Assembly (NCBI GenBank): GCA_026182355.1
Contig: JAPFBL010000309.1
Coordinates: 124,001-188,000, forward strand
DNA from: Hermatobates lingyangjiaoensis
Taxonomy: Eukaryota > Arthropoda > Insecta > Hemiptera > Hermatobatidae
DNA length: 64,000 nucleotides
Direction: 5' to 3'
Part shown: positions 46,334-58,220 of the stretch, in pieces
Layout: every line of letters starts with the position of its first letter
How positions within the stretch are numbered: position 1 is the stretch's first letter
Notes under the pieces: generated by a model
What the model was told of the DNA's origin: nothing
The model's database searches: none
What the model saw: the letters and a program-made list of their open reading frames with translations, nothing else
Made by a program: the position numbers and the translations under genes

Positions 46334-46345
46334 GCAGGTAATATA
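46334..46345 (+). promoter_or_regulatory. Possible splice donor just after the Toll stop
   Basis: AGCAG|GTAATATA lies 17 nt past the TAG. It matches a donor consensus and could start a 3' UTR intron; a chance match is possible. Confidence 0.25.
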
Positions 46346-46369
46346 TTTATATATATATTTTTTCTTAAA

Positions 46370-46457
46370 AATAAAATAATTTCTAAGCAAAATTAGTTCT
46401 CCTTTATTAAATAGTGAATAATTAAGAAAATTCTATCTATAACTTCTAATCAATAAA
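46370..46457 (+). terminator. Candidate poly(A) signals for Toll
   Basis: AATAAA occurs at 46370-46375 and 46452-46457, 50 and 132 nt after the stop codon. In AT-rich DNA such words are common, so their use is not proven. Confidence 0.35.
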
Positions 46458-47319
46458 ATAATTTATATATTTGATGACCATTAAATACCAAAAGAATATG
46501 GACTTCTTTAGAATTAAACTTATGAAAATTACTTGACTTTACTACACTCAAAAGATTAATATAAATATATTTAATACTTTTAGTCTACTTCGCCAGATGT
46601 CACATTTTAAGAGATTAAATTTAATCAACTTCCAGAGTTTTGTTAATGCTTTATTATTTATTTTTCAAAAAAGAAAATATCTCGCTTTCTACCGTATATT
46701 TTATCTTTAATAAAGAATAGATATCTTAAGATATCAAAATGGATTACACAAATTCTCTTTAGTTAATTTCTTTCATTTTATGCTTCATTTATACATAATT
46801 AATTTTAAATAAAATATTCTGAACAATTAGGAATCAAATTACGATGACTTTTTATTTTTAGAATATTATTTAGCCGTTTCTTTAACTCAGTTTAAGAATA
46901 ATTTTAATCATACTATGATACATTATGTATGTACTTCTAGAGTCGGTTTTGTATTTATAACGGGATAAAAAAAAGTAGTAAATCGGAATATCTAATATAT
47001 ATATATATAATATTTTAATTTTTTTCCTATAAAATATATCAAATTATTTTAAATGTTTTTACAAGAATGTAACAACCATTTTGTTATAATTTTTGGTAGT
47101 GATTTTAATTCAAAAATAATGATCAGCTTTCAATATTACTATCAAAATATTTTATACAAATATCATGCTGACCTCACTGACTATCGTATGAGAATGGATT
47201 TTTTTTTAGAAATTTTTTAGATTTTATGTTATTTTAGTATTTATTTTATGTACAACAACGTCTAAACCATAGTGGGAAATTTAGAAGCATGATTCATTAG
47301 AAGCCGTTAGTTAGTTCCA
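46458..47319. other. AT-rich intergenic DNA, nothing recognised
   Basis: No supported feature apart from a short TA tract near 46998. Confidence 0.5.
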
Positions 47320-47545
47320 TAGGTTGAAAGATCATGGTCTGATTTCTAAATTCTTACACTGATTCAGATATGGATTTTTGTTTCACATATTTATTCTTAA
47401 TATTGTTAAATATATACAAAGAGATTACACAATAAACACAGTTGGGATTTGACTTTAAACATAACATAGTCAGATTGGGTTTGACTCTGACGAAGACCGC
47501 TTGTTACTGTTGAAAGATTTTAATCTTTTTTCTCTTTTCTTATTC
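47320..47545 (+). mobile_element. Family A PLE ends, two partial direct copies
   Basis: A decayed piece (GGTTGAAAGATCATGGTCTG at about 47322) is followed by a better copy with core 47483-47525: GACT, CTGACGA, GACCG helix, GAAAGATTTTAATC. Palindrome AGATCT has become AGATTT, so helix III is damaged. Confidence 0.65.
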
Positions 47546-47594
47546 TAGTTTGTATATGTATATATACATGTATTGAGGAAAAGACTGAGAAATA

Positions 47595-47609
47595 ATGAGT
47601 GAGAGATAG

Positions 47610-47649
<40 letters not shown>

Positions 47650-47680
47650 TGAGAGAGCGAGAGAGATTGAGAGATAGAGA
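47595..47680. repeat. (GATA)n/(GA)n microsatellite
   Basis: About six GATA units (from about 47606) pass into GA repeats to about 47680. Confidence 0.9.
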
Positions 47681-49912
47681 ACACCTAAATAAATTTATAT
47701 ATAGAAATATTAAAGCATAATTGAGTAAGTATTAAGCATAATATCAGAAAAATTAACAGAGTATTATTCGTAATTTTTTTAAAATTATGGCATATCATTA
47801 TATTTATCGGGAGATATACGCTTTGTACTATAGAAAACAGGGGTAATGATAAAATACGATAAAGTAAAAATCTGTAATTTTGCTGTTAATTTTGCTCTCC
47901 TGATCGACAAGATAAAATTGTTAGTTAGTTTAGTTTCATGGTTAAATTTTTTTTATTATTTTATTACTTTATTAGTTGTTATTATTTTATGGTTCAATAA
48001 TAATAACAAATTTTATAGTTTATTAATTATATGTCTAGATATATAACATAATTAATAATGTTAGACCTATATTACAATTATATTTTACTCTGATATTAAT
48101 TGTTATTTATTCTGATGGGATTGTATATGTCGTCTAAATTTATAATGATATACAGTTCTGGTTTATATCAATATCAGCTTCAGAGTGTTATTTAATATGT
48201 TTTTTTTTTTTTTTGGTGGTTCGTAAGTAAGAAATTACGAAAGAAGAAACATTTTCTGACTAAAGCATCTCATGACTATTTAAGAGATTTTATTATGCTT
48301 ATTACAAACATAATCTAGAAAGAAATGTGATTCTTTGTTTACTATTTTCCTTATGTTTTCTTAAAAATGTTCAACTTTGTTTTGTTTCACCGAAACATTT
48401 TTACATCATTAATTATTATGATGCATTAGAGTCATCATCGTATTATATAAATTATTTATTAAAGTTCAACCTCTGATAATTATTAAGTACTATGTTCTTT
48501 CCTAGGAACTAGCAAGTCATGATTTTTTTTATAAGAGTCAAATATAAATACTTTAAATAAAAAAATACATTTTTTTACATAAAGTTGATTTTTTTGTTAA
48601 AATATTTGCTTAAAAAAACCAATCTTTTATTGGTTGTATAAGTTGTATAAGTACCAATGGTATGACTCTATGGAGATCTATTTATTTGTGTCATCTAAGA
48701 TACGTTTGTGTTCTAAATGCGTTCTGTTCTACTGAAAATTATATTTATTAATGTTTTATATATAACAGTTATTTTTTTATTCAACAATTATTATAGTATT
48801 GCACTAAGAGGAAAAAGTCGTTTTATGAATATTTCAAACTGAATTAGAATGTGACATTGGTGTGTAACGATAGGCAACATTCTTGTTTAAACAGTTTTCC
48901 TTTGAATTATCAGTCATTCTTAGCATATTTCCCGATTAATTCATGATTATGTATTGACTTGGATAATTTACACTGCTATATGTACGCGATATGAAGTATG
49001 GCATACTGCATGTATTTGGCATTATGCCATACCTAGCAATAAACCTCCCAAATGATAAGGTTTCTAATGAGATTCATAGTATCATGCAAAAATAAAAAAA
49101 ACAATGAGGCGAAAAGTAACACATAGTCGGTTAGGAGACCATTCAAATGTGGTATCGTAGTTCAGAAAAAACATTGGGGCACGGAGGGATGGATTTATGG
49201 AAAAAATTATTTTTTCTAGGAAGGAGAATAAAAATAACAAGTGTATATTAGTGAATATAAATTTTAATTAAAACAATTAACAAATAATAAAGAGCCAATA
49301 AAGGACCAAGAATAATGAAACAAATTGTTTAACCAAATTGAAAATTGGTCGAAATCTCAGGGATTTATCTAGAGAATAGCCCAATCAAAGCTACTAAAGA
49401 ACTTTATCAAAATTTGAGTTTGAACAACAGCAATGAGCCATACTAAATTACATGATGAAAGAGAAATCATGAATAGAAACTGGTAATTCATAGGGGTTAT
49501 GAACGGATGACCTGGATGGGTTTATCAGTAGGTTTAGTAATGTTGACCTCGAACCTGTGTACAGTGAGTAGTGGACGTGTTGTAAACTAATGGAGTAAAC
49601 CGAAAAGGCTAGCACCGCATTTAATAGCTCAATAGCACCACAATTTCGGAACTTTCAAGAAGTAGTGAAGTTGCTACTAGGAATATAGAACATTTTTTTC
49701 TGATAATGGTGCAGTTGAAACACAATTTCATAGAAATTATACTTGGACATATTTGATGAGCACTATCACAAAGTGTTGGAGTTGATAGCGTGTTGAAGAT
49801 AATGGTTGAAATATGAGATGTATGTTGTTAATAATACGCCAGTTAAGACAGTTATTTTACACTATCATGTACAAATTTTACTAATAATGTTTGAACAACA
49901 CCAACTCCAAGT
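47681..49912. other. AT-rich intergenic DNA, no gene recognised
   Basis: A segment near 49120-49200 can be read as LETIQMWYRSSEKT, faintly like the C-terminal region of RTE-type LINE ORFs. I cannot support this further. The rest is featureless. Confidence 0.35.
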
Positions 49913-50236
49913 GCTAGAACAGGCAAGGCCTGGGCGCCGAATTATATAATTATATTATAATTATATAATTACAAATGAAATACAGAAAAAACTGTGTAAT
50001 CACCAAAAAAAAAACTAAAACATTTGTTGCTGTAGAGCTGTAACATTGTTACAATATTATTTTCTAATATTGTTATTTTTATCCAAAAGTCTCAGTGAGC
50101 TTTTGCTAATAAGCAAAAAGCAAACGAATTTTTAATATTAAGATAAAATTCCAGATAACCTCCAAGGGCTGCATAAAAACACGTGCTGGGCCGCTCTGTC
50201 CCGCGGGCCGCATGTTACCCATTCCTCTGCTAGAAC
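49913..50236. mobile_element. hAT-like miniature element with 8-bp target duplication
   Basis: The perfect 8-bp direct repeats GCTAGAAC at 49913-49920 and 50229-50236 flank a 308-bp insert. Ends: AGGCAAGGCCTGGGC on the left and GGGCCGCATGTTACCCATTC plus CTCT on the right, an imperfect inverted pair of the AGnGG..TGGG type found at hAT element tips, including the typical subterminal CCCGCGGGCCGC word. The interior is AT-rich and non-coding, with a palindromic ATAATTATA stretch. Non-autonomous; the transposase would have to come from elsewhere. Confidence 0.8.
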
Positions 50237-51245
50237 TAATCGAGCGTTGAACTTGTCGATTGGGATGTTAAATGTTTCTTCATCGAAATCTCCTGCAGAG
50301 CTCAACAACAGTCGTAATGAAAATATCTTGGTTATTTTTCGTGCCCTCTGTATACAATGAAGGTCATAGACGTAAACTGAATTAACGTATGTTAATCAAC
50401 ACATGCATATTGTTGGTGGCTTATAGTTCATTATTTGCATTCAAACACTCGATTAAATTACTTCAGCTTCAAGTATTTTTTCCAATTTTTCTCTTTTTTG
50501 ACAACTTTTATAGTTATTATCTTAGAGATTCAATAAGATGATTGCAGCTTGTACTGGAAAAACTGGGCTGCTACTTTATTTTGACTGAAAATTGTTTAAT
50601 GGAAAATGTAGAATAACATTTTTCTCTCTTACAAAGGGAACGTTAATAATTTGGTGATGTAGAATTAGTCCGCTAATGTTGGTTTCTCATAGCTGAAGTA
50701 AGTACCAATTAACGAATGAACCACACGTTAAATTGAGGACAACAGGTTGTGGATGTATATAATTCAGTTTGCTTTCTACTATCATGACATTATTCTGTTA
50801 AAGATACCCTCCTCCCACTCTCTGACTGCATGTTCCCATGTTTAAATAGGGCATTTCAACATAAATAACTCTGACAGTTCTTTTAGAAAATGCTGTTATT
50901 TCATCTATCCTTTGCATATCATTTCAATTTATGAAATTACATCATTTCATTAATTAAAGTCTTAATTTAAGAACTTATTCAATATACTTTCACCCTAAGG
51001 CAGAAGTAATTTCTCTTACCAAATCCTTTTATCTCAACAGCTTTCAGCATGTATTTTGGACAGTTAATTTTATATTTAATTGTTACAGAGTGAATTTCAA
51101 ATCTTTTGTCTTTTAATTGGTTTGACAATGGTTTATCATGGTTATAAAAAGTTGCATGAAACTATGAAAATAATTGCTCCCTGTAATTCATTAAAGCGCA
51201 GGAAAGGACTAATGTCCAGAAAGGGATGTTTGGGGAAACAAAGGA
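50237..51245. other. Intergenic DNA, nothing recognised
   Basis: No supported feature. Confidence 0.5.
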
Positions 51246-51277
51246 ATATATATATATATATATATACATATATATAT
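51246..51277. repeat. (TA)n microsatellite
   Basis: TA dinucleotides with one CA interruption. Confidence 0.9.
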
Positions 51278-51439
51278 CAGTCGTTGTCAGCCTTTGGGGG
51301 GATTCACATCTATTCCTTAGGATATAAAAATATAGTAGTAACTTCAGTGATTTCTTTTCTGTGTGTTGTTTTGAAAATTCTAGTTTATATATATACCTAC
51401 TAGTATCATTCTACCGATACAAGCACTCTTTGTCAGATT

Positions 51440-51540
51440 TTGATCAGTATCATTTTTGACTCTGATGAAGACCGCTTGTTACGGTCGAAAGATCTTAGTT
51501 TTTTTCTATGATTTCTTACTGTTGTTACATTAAATCATAG
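51440..51540 (+). mobile_element. Family A PLE end, single copy
   Basis: Core at 51458-51500: GACT (51458-51461), canonical CTGATGA (51462-51468), extra A, perfect helix II GACCG/CGGTC, GAA, palindrome AGATCT, T, AGTT. It is the only family A copy with a fully Watson-Crick helix II and the T7 base, perhaps closest to the ancestral ribozyme. No inverted partner is adjacent. Confidence 0.75.
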
Positions 51541-53692
51541 AATTAGCAATACTTACATGTTTTGTTATTTCTAAAAATAAATAATGGAGCTAATTTATTA
51601 TTTATATTTATATTTCTAAGAAAAATCTTTATTATAAGAGTTAAATATATCCAGTAAAGAAGGATGATAGTGATATTTTAGAAAGTCTATATTTATCGAA
51701 AAAAGTTGAAGCTTGTAAATGCCAGAGGCTTCACTTTTTAAGCCTCCTTCAAAGAGCTCAAAGAGTTGTTCTGCTGAAATTTGTTCAAACAAAGCAATAA
51801 CTGGGAAAGTTAGAGTTCTTTGTTTCAATAAGACTGGAATAATCTTACAAATCGGTATATAACTTTAGATAAATTTTATATATTACTTTCAAGTGGAATA
51901 TTTTACAGTTCAATGTTATTTCACATTCATCAATATTGATAAGAAGGAATTAGCATTGACAATAAAGGTTTTTTTCCTGTTTTCCAATTTCTGTCTTCAT
52001 CAGTGATGAATGGAATATTAGTAATATTTTAGAATTCTACATTGTACAGTAAAAAGTTAATAAAATAGTCTCCACGTTTAGTCATTTAATAAAAAGTATA
52101 TAAGTATAAATATATAATATATATAAATATATTTATAATAATAATAAATAAGTAGTTTCGAACACGCATTATTTTTTTTCAGGTATTATCCAATAATTTA
52201 TTGTCTGTTGTACAACTCACTGTTGTACAACACACATTCATCATTGGTTACCATACAATATCTTTTTTAACCTACAATGAGTAAATACTACATAATAACT
52301 GATAGCACTATCTTAAAATTCTACATAATAATGATAAGTCTCATAAACAATATACACTCTATATTGTAAAATAAACTAGTTTTGTATTGACTAACTTAGT
52401 ATAACTGATAGGTTGATGTAATTAAAAGTTTGATATTTATAATATATATATTTTTTTTAGAACACAACAATTTCAGGTGAACTATACTAGAACGATGTCA
52501 TTGAGAGTTGATCAAGGGCACAAACTTCACCTAGACCAACACTTTGCTATTTTTGTTGTAGTTTTGTTGCGTAAGTATTACAAGAAATAGTTATTAAGAT
52601 AATCATATATATACAACATCAAACAACACCATATGATAGTTTTTTAATGTTACCATTGCGTCTTATAAGATTATAACTATATTACATAGTATTATCATAA
52701 AACTGGCATTCCTAGTGAATCGTTGTTACATATGCCCTTCTACAACAATGATTGTCAATGTCTACAACAACGATTGTTGACATCCACAACAACGATTTAT
52801 GAGATACTACGGATTTTTATAATAACTTGATGTTTACCAACCTCTAAATGCTGACAATAAGCATGTATTTAGCTTATAAAGTTTTTTTATAATGTTTCTC
52901 ATTTTTAAAAAATAAATTCTTTCATTTGTGACCATTTTACATTATTTAGTTTACAGTCTAGGAGTTTGTTTGATAGTTGTTGGAGCATTATTCACTAATG
53001 ATATCATGGCCTGCCAGAATAGAAACGGTTTTAAAAACATGGATATCATTTATGTTACCTGGTTATACAGCAACATAATGTAGTCAAGTTTAAGAAATCG
53101 ATTGTGTATTCGCTAACCAATCCATCATTTGTTCACACAGCTATAACTTTGTAACGCTTAGGTATAGAAGATTGTGGACCAAAGAAAGTAAAATGGTCAG
53201 CAATAATAATGTTTCATTTTTCAAAAATTATAAACTCAAGATACAAAACTACTCATTGCAAGTCAGCAATCAAGATACAAAACTACTCATTGCAAGTCAG
53301 CAAGTATCTTACAATCTCATGAAGTTCATGTTTTTTTGTCTTTTTTATTATTGGAGAATTATGAATGCAGTGGAAAGAATTAAATGTAATATATCATTAA
53401 TTTAATTTTTTTTTGCATTTCACATTATTTTTAGTAATTTTCGTAGAAACCCTGTCATATCTTTTATAGGCATTGGATTATTGGTTTTTACAGTAAGCTG
53501 GATGGATTATTCCTTTAGATACGTACATATATGGTATATAAATGCAAGATTACATTTTTTACCCAGTTTTTTCTATATTTTTTTTCCTTTAATATCTTTT
53601 GCAGTTCTGTTATTAGTTCCTTCCAATATCCGGGAACTACGTGCAGTAACTCGTCATAAGATTTATTATCTATTTTCATAACACTTTAATAA
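51541..53692. other. AT-rich intergenic DNA with a 34-bp tandem duplication
   Basis: CAAGATACAAAACTACTCAT occurs at 53237 and 53271 (period 34). Otherwise no gene or repeat was recognised. Confidence 0.5.
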
Positions 53693-53725
53693 TACTAATG
53701 TTTCGGTCGCCCGTCTTCAGGGTGA
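53690..53725 (-). ncRNA. Hammerhead-like motif (PLE end)
   Basis: Minus strand: CTGAAGA, extra C, helix GG/CC with GCGA loop, GAA, then ACAT-T. The GCGA tetraloop is of the stable GNRA type. Helix III is not a clean palindrome and stem I is unclear, so this is probably decayed. Confidence 0.45.
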
Positions 53726-53929
53726 TTTTTCTACTCTTATTGTCAAAATGTCCTAAAAAACTACTTAATTGCATGCAATACTTAAATATAAAATAATTAT
53801 TATACGCTATAATAATAAGAACATGATAATAACACAAAGTACAAATAATCATCTAAACTGGGTCAAAATGTTGAATGTGAGTCTCTGTTTTTTTTGGTTT
53901 TCAATCGTGTTTCTCAAAGTTTTTGAAAT

Positions 53930-54125
53930 ATATATATATACAAAACTAAAGTTTATCGGGAGTCGGTCAGTTCTTCAGGTTCAAATTAAACTCTAATTGC
54001 CAACGTTTTAGTCTTTATTTAAAACCTATTTAAAACAGGTTTTAAATAAAGACCGAAACGTTGGCAATGAGAGTTTAATTTGAACCTGAAGAACTGACCG
54101 AGTCCCGGTAAATTTTAGTTTTGTT
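53930..54125. mobile_element. Family D PLE foldback
   Basis: Inverted arms (53940-54020 and 54035-54123) share TTCAAATTAAACTCT and TAAAGACCGAAACGTTGGCA or its decayed partner. CTGAAGAACTGACCGAGTCC is a divergent box-and-hairpin region, and CCGAAACGTTGG is the GAA-ACGT-T half. The two halves are in unusual order here. Same family as 58140-58215 and 59975-60040. Confidence 0.6.
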
Positions 54126-54174
54126 TCTATTTCACGGTCGATACTTTTATCAATATTTTTTTTATATATATATA

Positions 54175-54380
54175 AAGATTTCACATAAACACGTGAAATG
54201 ACAATCAATGATCAAACCACAATATGAAATGGGAAAACAAGACTAAGATTCTTCAACGGTAACAGTTGGGTTTTTGACTCTGACGATGACTGCTTGTTAC
54301 GGTTGAAGGATGTTAGTCTTGTTTTCCCAATTCGTACTGTGGTTTGATCATTGATATATATATATATATATATATATATA
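54175..54380. mobile_element. Family A PLE inverted pair and (TA)n
   Basis: Minus arm from 54178 (TTTCACATAAACACGTGAAA), centre shortened, and plus core near 54275-54318 with CTGACGA, T, GACTG...CGGTT and GAAGG (one change from GAAAG). (TA)n follows at about 54355-54380. Confidence 0.7.
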
Positions 54381-55560
54381 AATCTTGCATGACTTTCTTG
54401 TGGTGAAGACTAAACTTCTTCTACATGAACTTGTATTCCAGTGAAGTTTAAATTAGAGTTAATATACACTTTTATAAATAGAACAACAAAAAAGTATGCT
54501 ATATTATTATTACTAAAACAAAGAAAGTTAAATGTTTTCAATAATGTTTAGTTCTCTCAAGAATATTCAAAGATTATAATGTTAAAAGAAGAACTGAGAA
54601 GAATGCTGTTCCTGCAAGCTATTTGTTGGATTGACATTCGAAACAGTAGAGTATGTAGTAAGAGATGTGAAGCTCGACTGACCAATAGGAATTGGATATG
54701 TCTGAGAGATGTGACCGTGATGCCATTATGACATGATATTGGTTTCCTCCCATCCCTCAGTCTGAGTTGAATAAACTCTTATATAAAGGCAGAAATTTTA
54801 GTTAAAACATATTTCGAAGTCAAACTACTTTTAGAGTATTCATTAATGAGAATTACTTACAGAAAAGTTTTTATTTATATAGGTTCAAATAAGCAAGTTA
54901 TATTAATAGTTGCAGTGAATATATCATCCACAATGATTTATGATTACCTAGATTAGTAAATAATGTTTTGTTTGGTAAATATTTCAGTTTCTAATTCAAT
55001 TATCAATTTAAAAAAAAAAGCCGTAGTCATATTCTTTTAGAATTCCTGTACAAAATGTTTCAAAGTTGAAGCTGAAAATTGTTATATTTGAAACAAAGGT
55101 TGGTTTCATTGTGTTGCAGTTTATATTGCGCCTCTGAACTTTGTAACTCTTTTCCCATTATCTGTTTAATAAACTGAACAATACTTGAAATGTGTTGAGT
55201 TGGTGCGTAAAGGTAACTCATGACTTGGTATCAGATTTTGTTGCATTGGTTCTAAAGCCCTGAGAGAAACTTTTGAAACATTTCTGTATTTGCTACCATT
55301 AATTAAGTTTCTGCCTTTTACATGGAGAGGATCTGAAACCAGCATTAGTGAAGAATGAATATTAAAAATATACTTCGTATTAGTTTATCGCATATTCTTT
55401 CAGATTAATACTGCAATTACTTTTTTTAGGGAATTATATTTGAAATTGAAAATTATTATATTTGATACAATAGCTATATTTCAGTGATTTCTTTAAAGAT
55501 AAAGATTATAATGCAACTCTGCAAAACGTTCTTGATTTTCTGTTTAATAAACTGAACATA
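54381..55560. other. Intergenic DNA, nothing recognised
   Basis: The pieces around 55075-55200 and 55440-55560 resemble each other (CTGTTTAATAAACTGAACA in both), as do their flanks, suggesting an old local duplication. No gene was recognised. Confidence 0.45.
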
Positions 55561-55562
55561 AG

Positions 55563-55848
55563 GGTCAGGTAGCTTTGTGGTTAACGTGCTCGTCTCTGGG
55601 TTTGATAAGCACCGTGGCGGTTGATATATTCTCGAAGAAGGTGAAACAAAATCTGTAGACGTCTTTCCTTAGAAAGGGTATTACACCTATATGATGTCAG
55701 GTACTTGGAAAAAATTCCTACTCTAAGTACACTTGAGTTTGGCAAAATGCAGGATTCTCAAGGTAGATGTTCATTTTGTGGTATCACAAAGTGCCAGTCT
55801 TTTGGCCTCTATATGTTCTCGTGTCAGATGGCCACTGCAAGTTAACTT
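55563..55848 (+). mobile_element. tRNA-derived SINE, best-preserved head
   Basis: The head GTCAGGTAGCTTTGTGGTTA contains an A-box-like TAGCTTTGTGG, and GGCGGTTGATATTC a B-box-like segment about 40 nt later. The body shares ATGATGTCAGGTACT, ATTCCTACTCTAAGTACACT and TTGGCAAAATGCAGG with the other copies and ends CAAGTTAACTT. It is not a functional tRNA: no cloverleaf is seen. Confidence 0.7.
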
Positions 55849-57135
55849 AGCCTAAACTTGAAACGTTTTTATTTGTTAGCACGTATAGGTAATTCACTCA
55901 TGACTTGTTTCGGATTTTGTTGCACTGGCTCCAAAACTCTGGAAAAAACTTCTAAAATATTTCAGTATTTGTTAACATAATTATGTTTTGTCCTTTTCAA
56001 AAGGCTACAAATCGAAACAAACGTGAATCGAAAACGTGAACGTTATTAAACAGTGAATATTACCTAAAAAAGTAATTAACATTTTATGAAATTTACTTCA
56101 TATTAGCCTATCGCATATTATACTGCAGTATAATAATAAATCCAAGTATAATAACAAAATAAATTTCTTATTTGTTTTGTTAAGCTCATTACTTTTTCTT
56201 TTACTGGAACTTGACTGTAGATGAAAGCTATTGATGGCAGACATTGTATATTAAGCAATCAATATTAATCTTGCAAATTATCCATGTATGCTGGATAGTT
56301 TTCATATCAAATTATATGATCTACAAAGCATGTTATGTATATGTTTGTGTTTGCGTGAAAAAGGATGAAATGAATATGTGTTTCTCCCGTGTGTCTCTCT
56401 GAGAGTAGTAACTTGTTACCACTCACGATAGTTCAAATCATGGGTTTTTTCAACAGTCTATCTACTTGTGGTTTTCAAAGGTGTTTTGTTCCCGATAAGT
56501 TCGCTGGTTATGTCTTTTATCTGTTAAGAAATTAATCCGTGTGAATTCCTCTATAATGTTTTAAATATTTTGGTTCTTATTTTTATAATTATTATTTAAT
56601 AATTATTTCTAAAAAAAAAACATTTATTTCCATTCAAAAAAAAAAACTGTGTTAAACCATAATTAGTTCAACGATTTTTTTTTAACTGTAAGTAGTAGTA
56701 ACTATATGGTAAGTAGATTTTGATATTTTTTTATTAATCTACATGTTTAGTTCATGTGCTCCTTAATTCATTATTGATATAATTTGGATAATACTTATCT
56801 GTGTATGAGCAGGTGATGGTGTTTCTAAGCTTCTAAACCACTACAAGTTTATCTGTTAGACAAAGTACAATTGAAATCCATTCCTTCTACAGATATTTTA
56901 CTAAACTCTACATCAAATGGGATACCAAAATTTTTCTCCCAGTTTTATTCATGATAAATATTTTATAATATTGTATGATGTTGTAAATAACAATATTTTG
57001 GTTGTTGGAAGTCAAATGACATGTGATTCATCACTTTTTTGCAGATTGACCCACATGGTTCTAACTGATGACAAGAAATCGAAGTATATTTGTTCATTTT
57101 CCTGATATCATTTATATCTGTTCTTCTTGTGAATT

Positions 57136-57140
<5 letters not shown>
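55849..57140. other. AT-rich intergenic DNA, nothing recognised
   Basis: No supported feature. Confidence 0.5.
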
Positions 57141-57176
<36 letters not shown>

Positions 57177-57400
57177 TTCAAAAACGAAGAATAGTAACAC
57201 ACAGAGAAAGAGACACACAACTCAAATTTTTGGTTAATCCTTCTTCAGGAAAAAAGAGCGTGCTTGGTCTCCCACTCGCTCTTCTCTTGAAGATGGATTA
57301 TCTAAAATTTGAGTTAGTGAGTGTATCTCTTTGTCTGTTTGTTACTATTCTTTGTTGTTGAAATTATTTATTTTCGGTTTGGATTGACTTTCCATTATCA

Positions 57401-57440
<40 letters not shown>

Positions 57441-57700
57441 CAAAAACGAAGAATAGTAACACACAGAGAAAGAGACACACAACTCAAATTTTTGGTTAAT
57501 CCTTCTTCAGGAAAAAAGAGCGTGTTTGGTCTCCCACTCGCTCTTCTCTTGAAGATGGATTATCTAAAATTTGAGTTAGTGAGTGTATCTCTTTGTCTGT
57601 TTGTTACTATTCTTTGTTGTTGAAATTATTTATGTTCGGTTTGGATTGACTTTCCATTATCAATGTATATATATATATATATATAATTAAAGTTACAGCT
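57141..57700. mobile_element. Tandem 262-bp PLE foldback duplication with (TA)n
   Basis: Units begin with AGTTCAAAAACGAAGAATAG at 57175 and 57437 and are almost identical to 57400 and 57662. Each unit is itself an inverted repeat (AACTCAAATTTTTGGTTAAT against TTATCTAAAATTTGAGTTAG) with TTGAAGATGGAT, a damaged form of the CTGAAGA box and hairpin. (TA)n tracts stand before, between and after the units (57141-57173, 57405-57436, 57665-57684). Confidence 0.85.
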
Positions 57701-57734
57701 AGAGAACACAAGAAAAAGGACGAACACTCACGAA

Positions 57735-57770
57735 TCTCGATTATTTCGGCGTCTTGCCGTCTTCAGGAGA
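57735..57770 (-). ncRNA. Hammerhead-like motif (PLE end)
   Basis: Minus strand: stem I TCTC (57767-57770), CTGAAGA, extra C, helix II GGC/GCC with AAGAC loop, GAA, ATAAT (helix III with 1-nt loop), C at the cleavage-site position, then GAGA (57735-57738) completing stem I. The tail leads leftwards into (TA)n at 57665-57684. The right-hand part of the element (to about 57835) is not recognised as coding. Confidence 0.6.
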
Positions 57771-57837
57771 GTAGAAAGTAAGAAAATAAAATAAAAGGAG
57801 AAAGAATGAAGGAACGGAGACGTAAATGCGGTGAGAG

Positions 57838-57902
57838 TCCGCTTGTTACGGTTGAAAGATCTTAGTCTTGTTTTCCCATTTCTTATTGTGGTTTGATCAT
57901 TG

Positions 57903-57943
<41 letters not shown>

Positions 57944-58142
57944 ATGATCAAACCACAATAAGAAATGGGAAAACAAGACTAAGATCTTTCAACCGTAACA
58001 AGCGGTCTTCGTCAGAGTCAAAAGACCGCTTGTTACGGTTGAAAGATCTTAGTCTTGTTTTCCCATTTCTTATTGTGGTTTGATCATTGATTGTTGTTTC
58101 ACGTGTTTATGTGAAATCTTTATATATATATATATATATATG
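57838..58142. mobile_element. Family A PLE ends around (TA)n
   Basis: A plus fragment (57838-57903), (TA)n 57904-57942, a minus copy with full core 57977-58019, then a plus copy (58022-58120) whose CTGACGA box was lost at the junction, and (TA)n to 58142. All arms are nearly identical in sequence, so these are young or gene-converted. Confidence 0.8.
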
Positions 58143-58220
58143 GGATCAAATTCTTCCGCACTCCGGTAGTTCTTCAGTTTCAAATGAAGCTTTATATGCC
58201 AACGTTTCGGTATTAATTAA
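58143..58220 (-). mobile_element. Family D PLE end fragment
   Basis: Contains GGTAGTTCTTCAGTTTCAAA and TGCCAACGTTTCGGT, the complements of the CTGAAGAACTACC and CCGAAACGTTGGCA halves seen at 53930-54125. Confidence 0.55.

Noticed and set aside
49120..49200. Possible RTE-type LINE C-terminus (LETIQMWYRS)
   Set aside because: Match is limited to a few residues and does not continue downstream.
53930..54125. Family D as a regular hammerhead copy
   Set aside because: The box and the GAA-ACGT half are present but in the wrong order within the copy, so it is listed only as a PLE foldback.
55563..55640. Functional tRNA gene
   Set aside because: A- and B-box-like words are present, but no acceptor, D or anticodon stems form; it is the head of a SINE.
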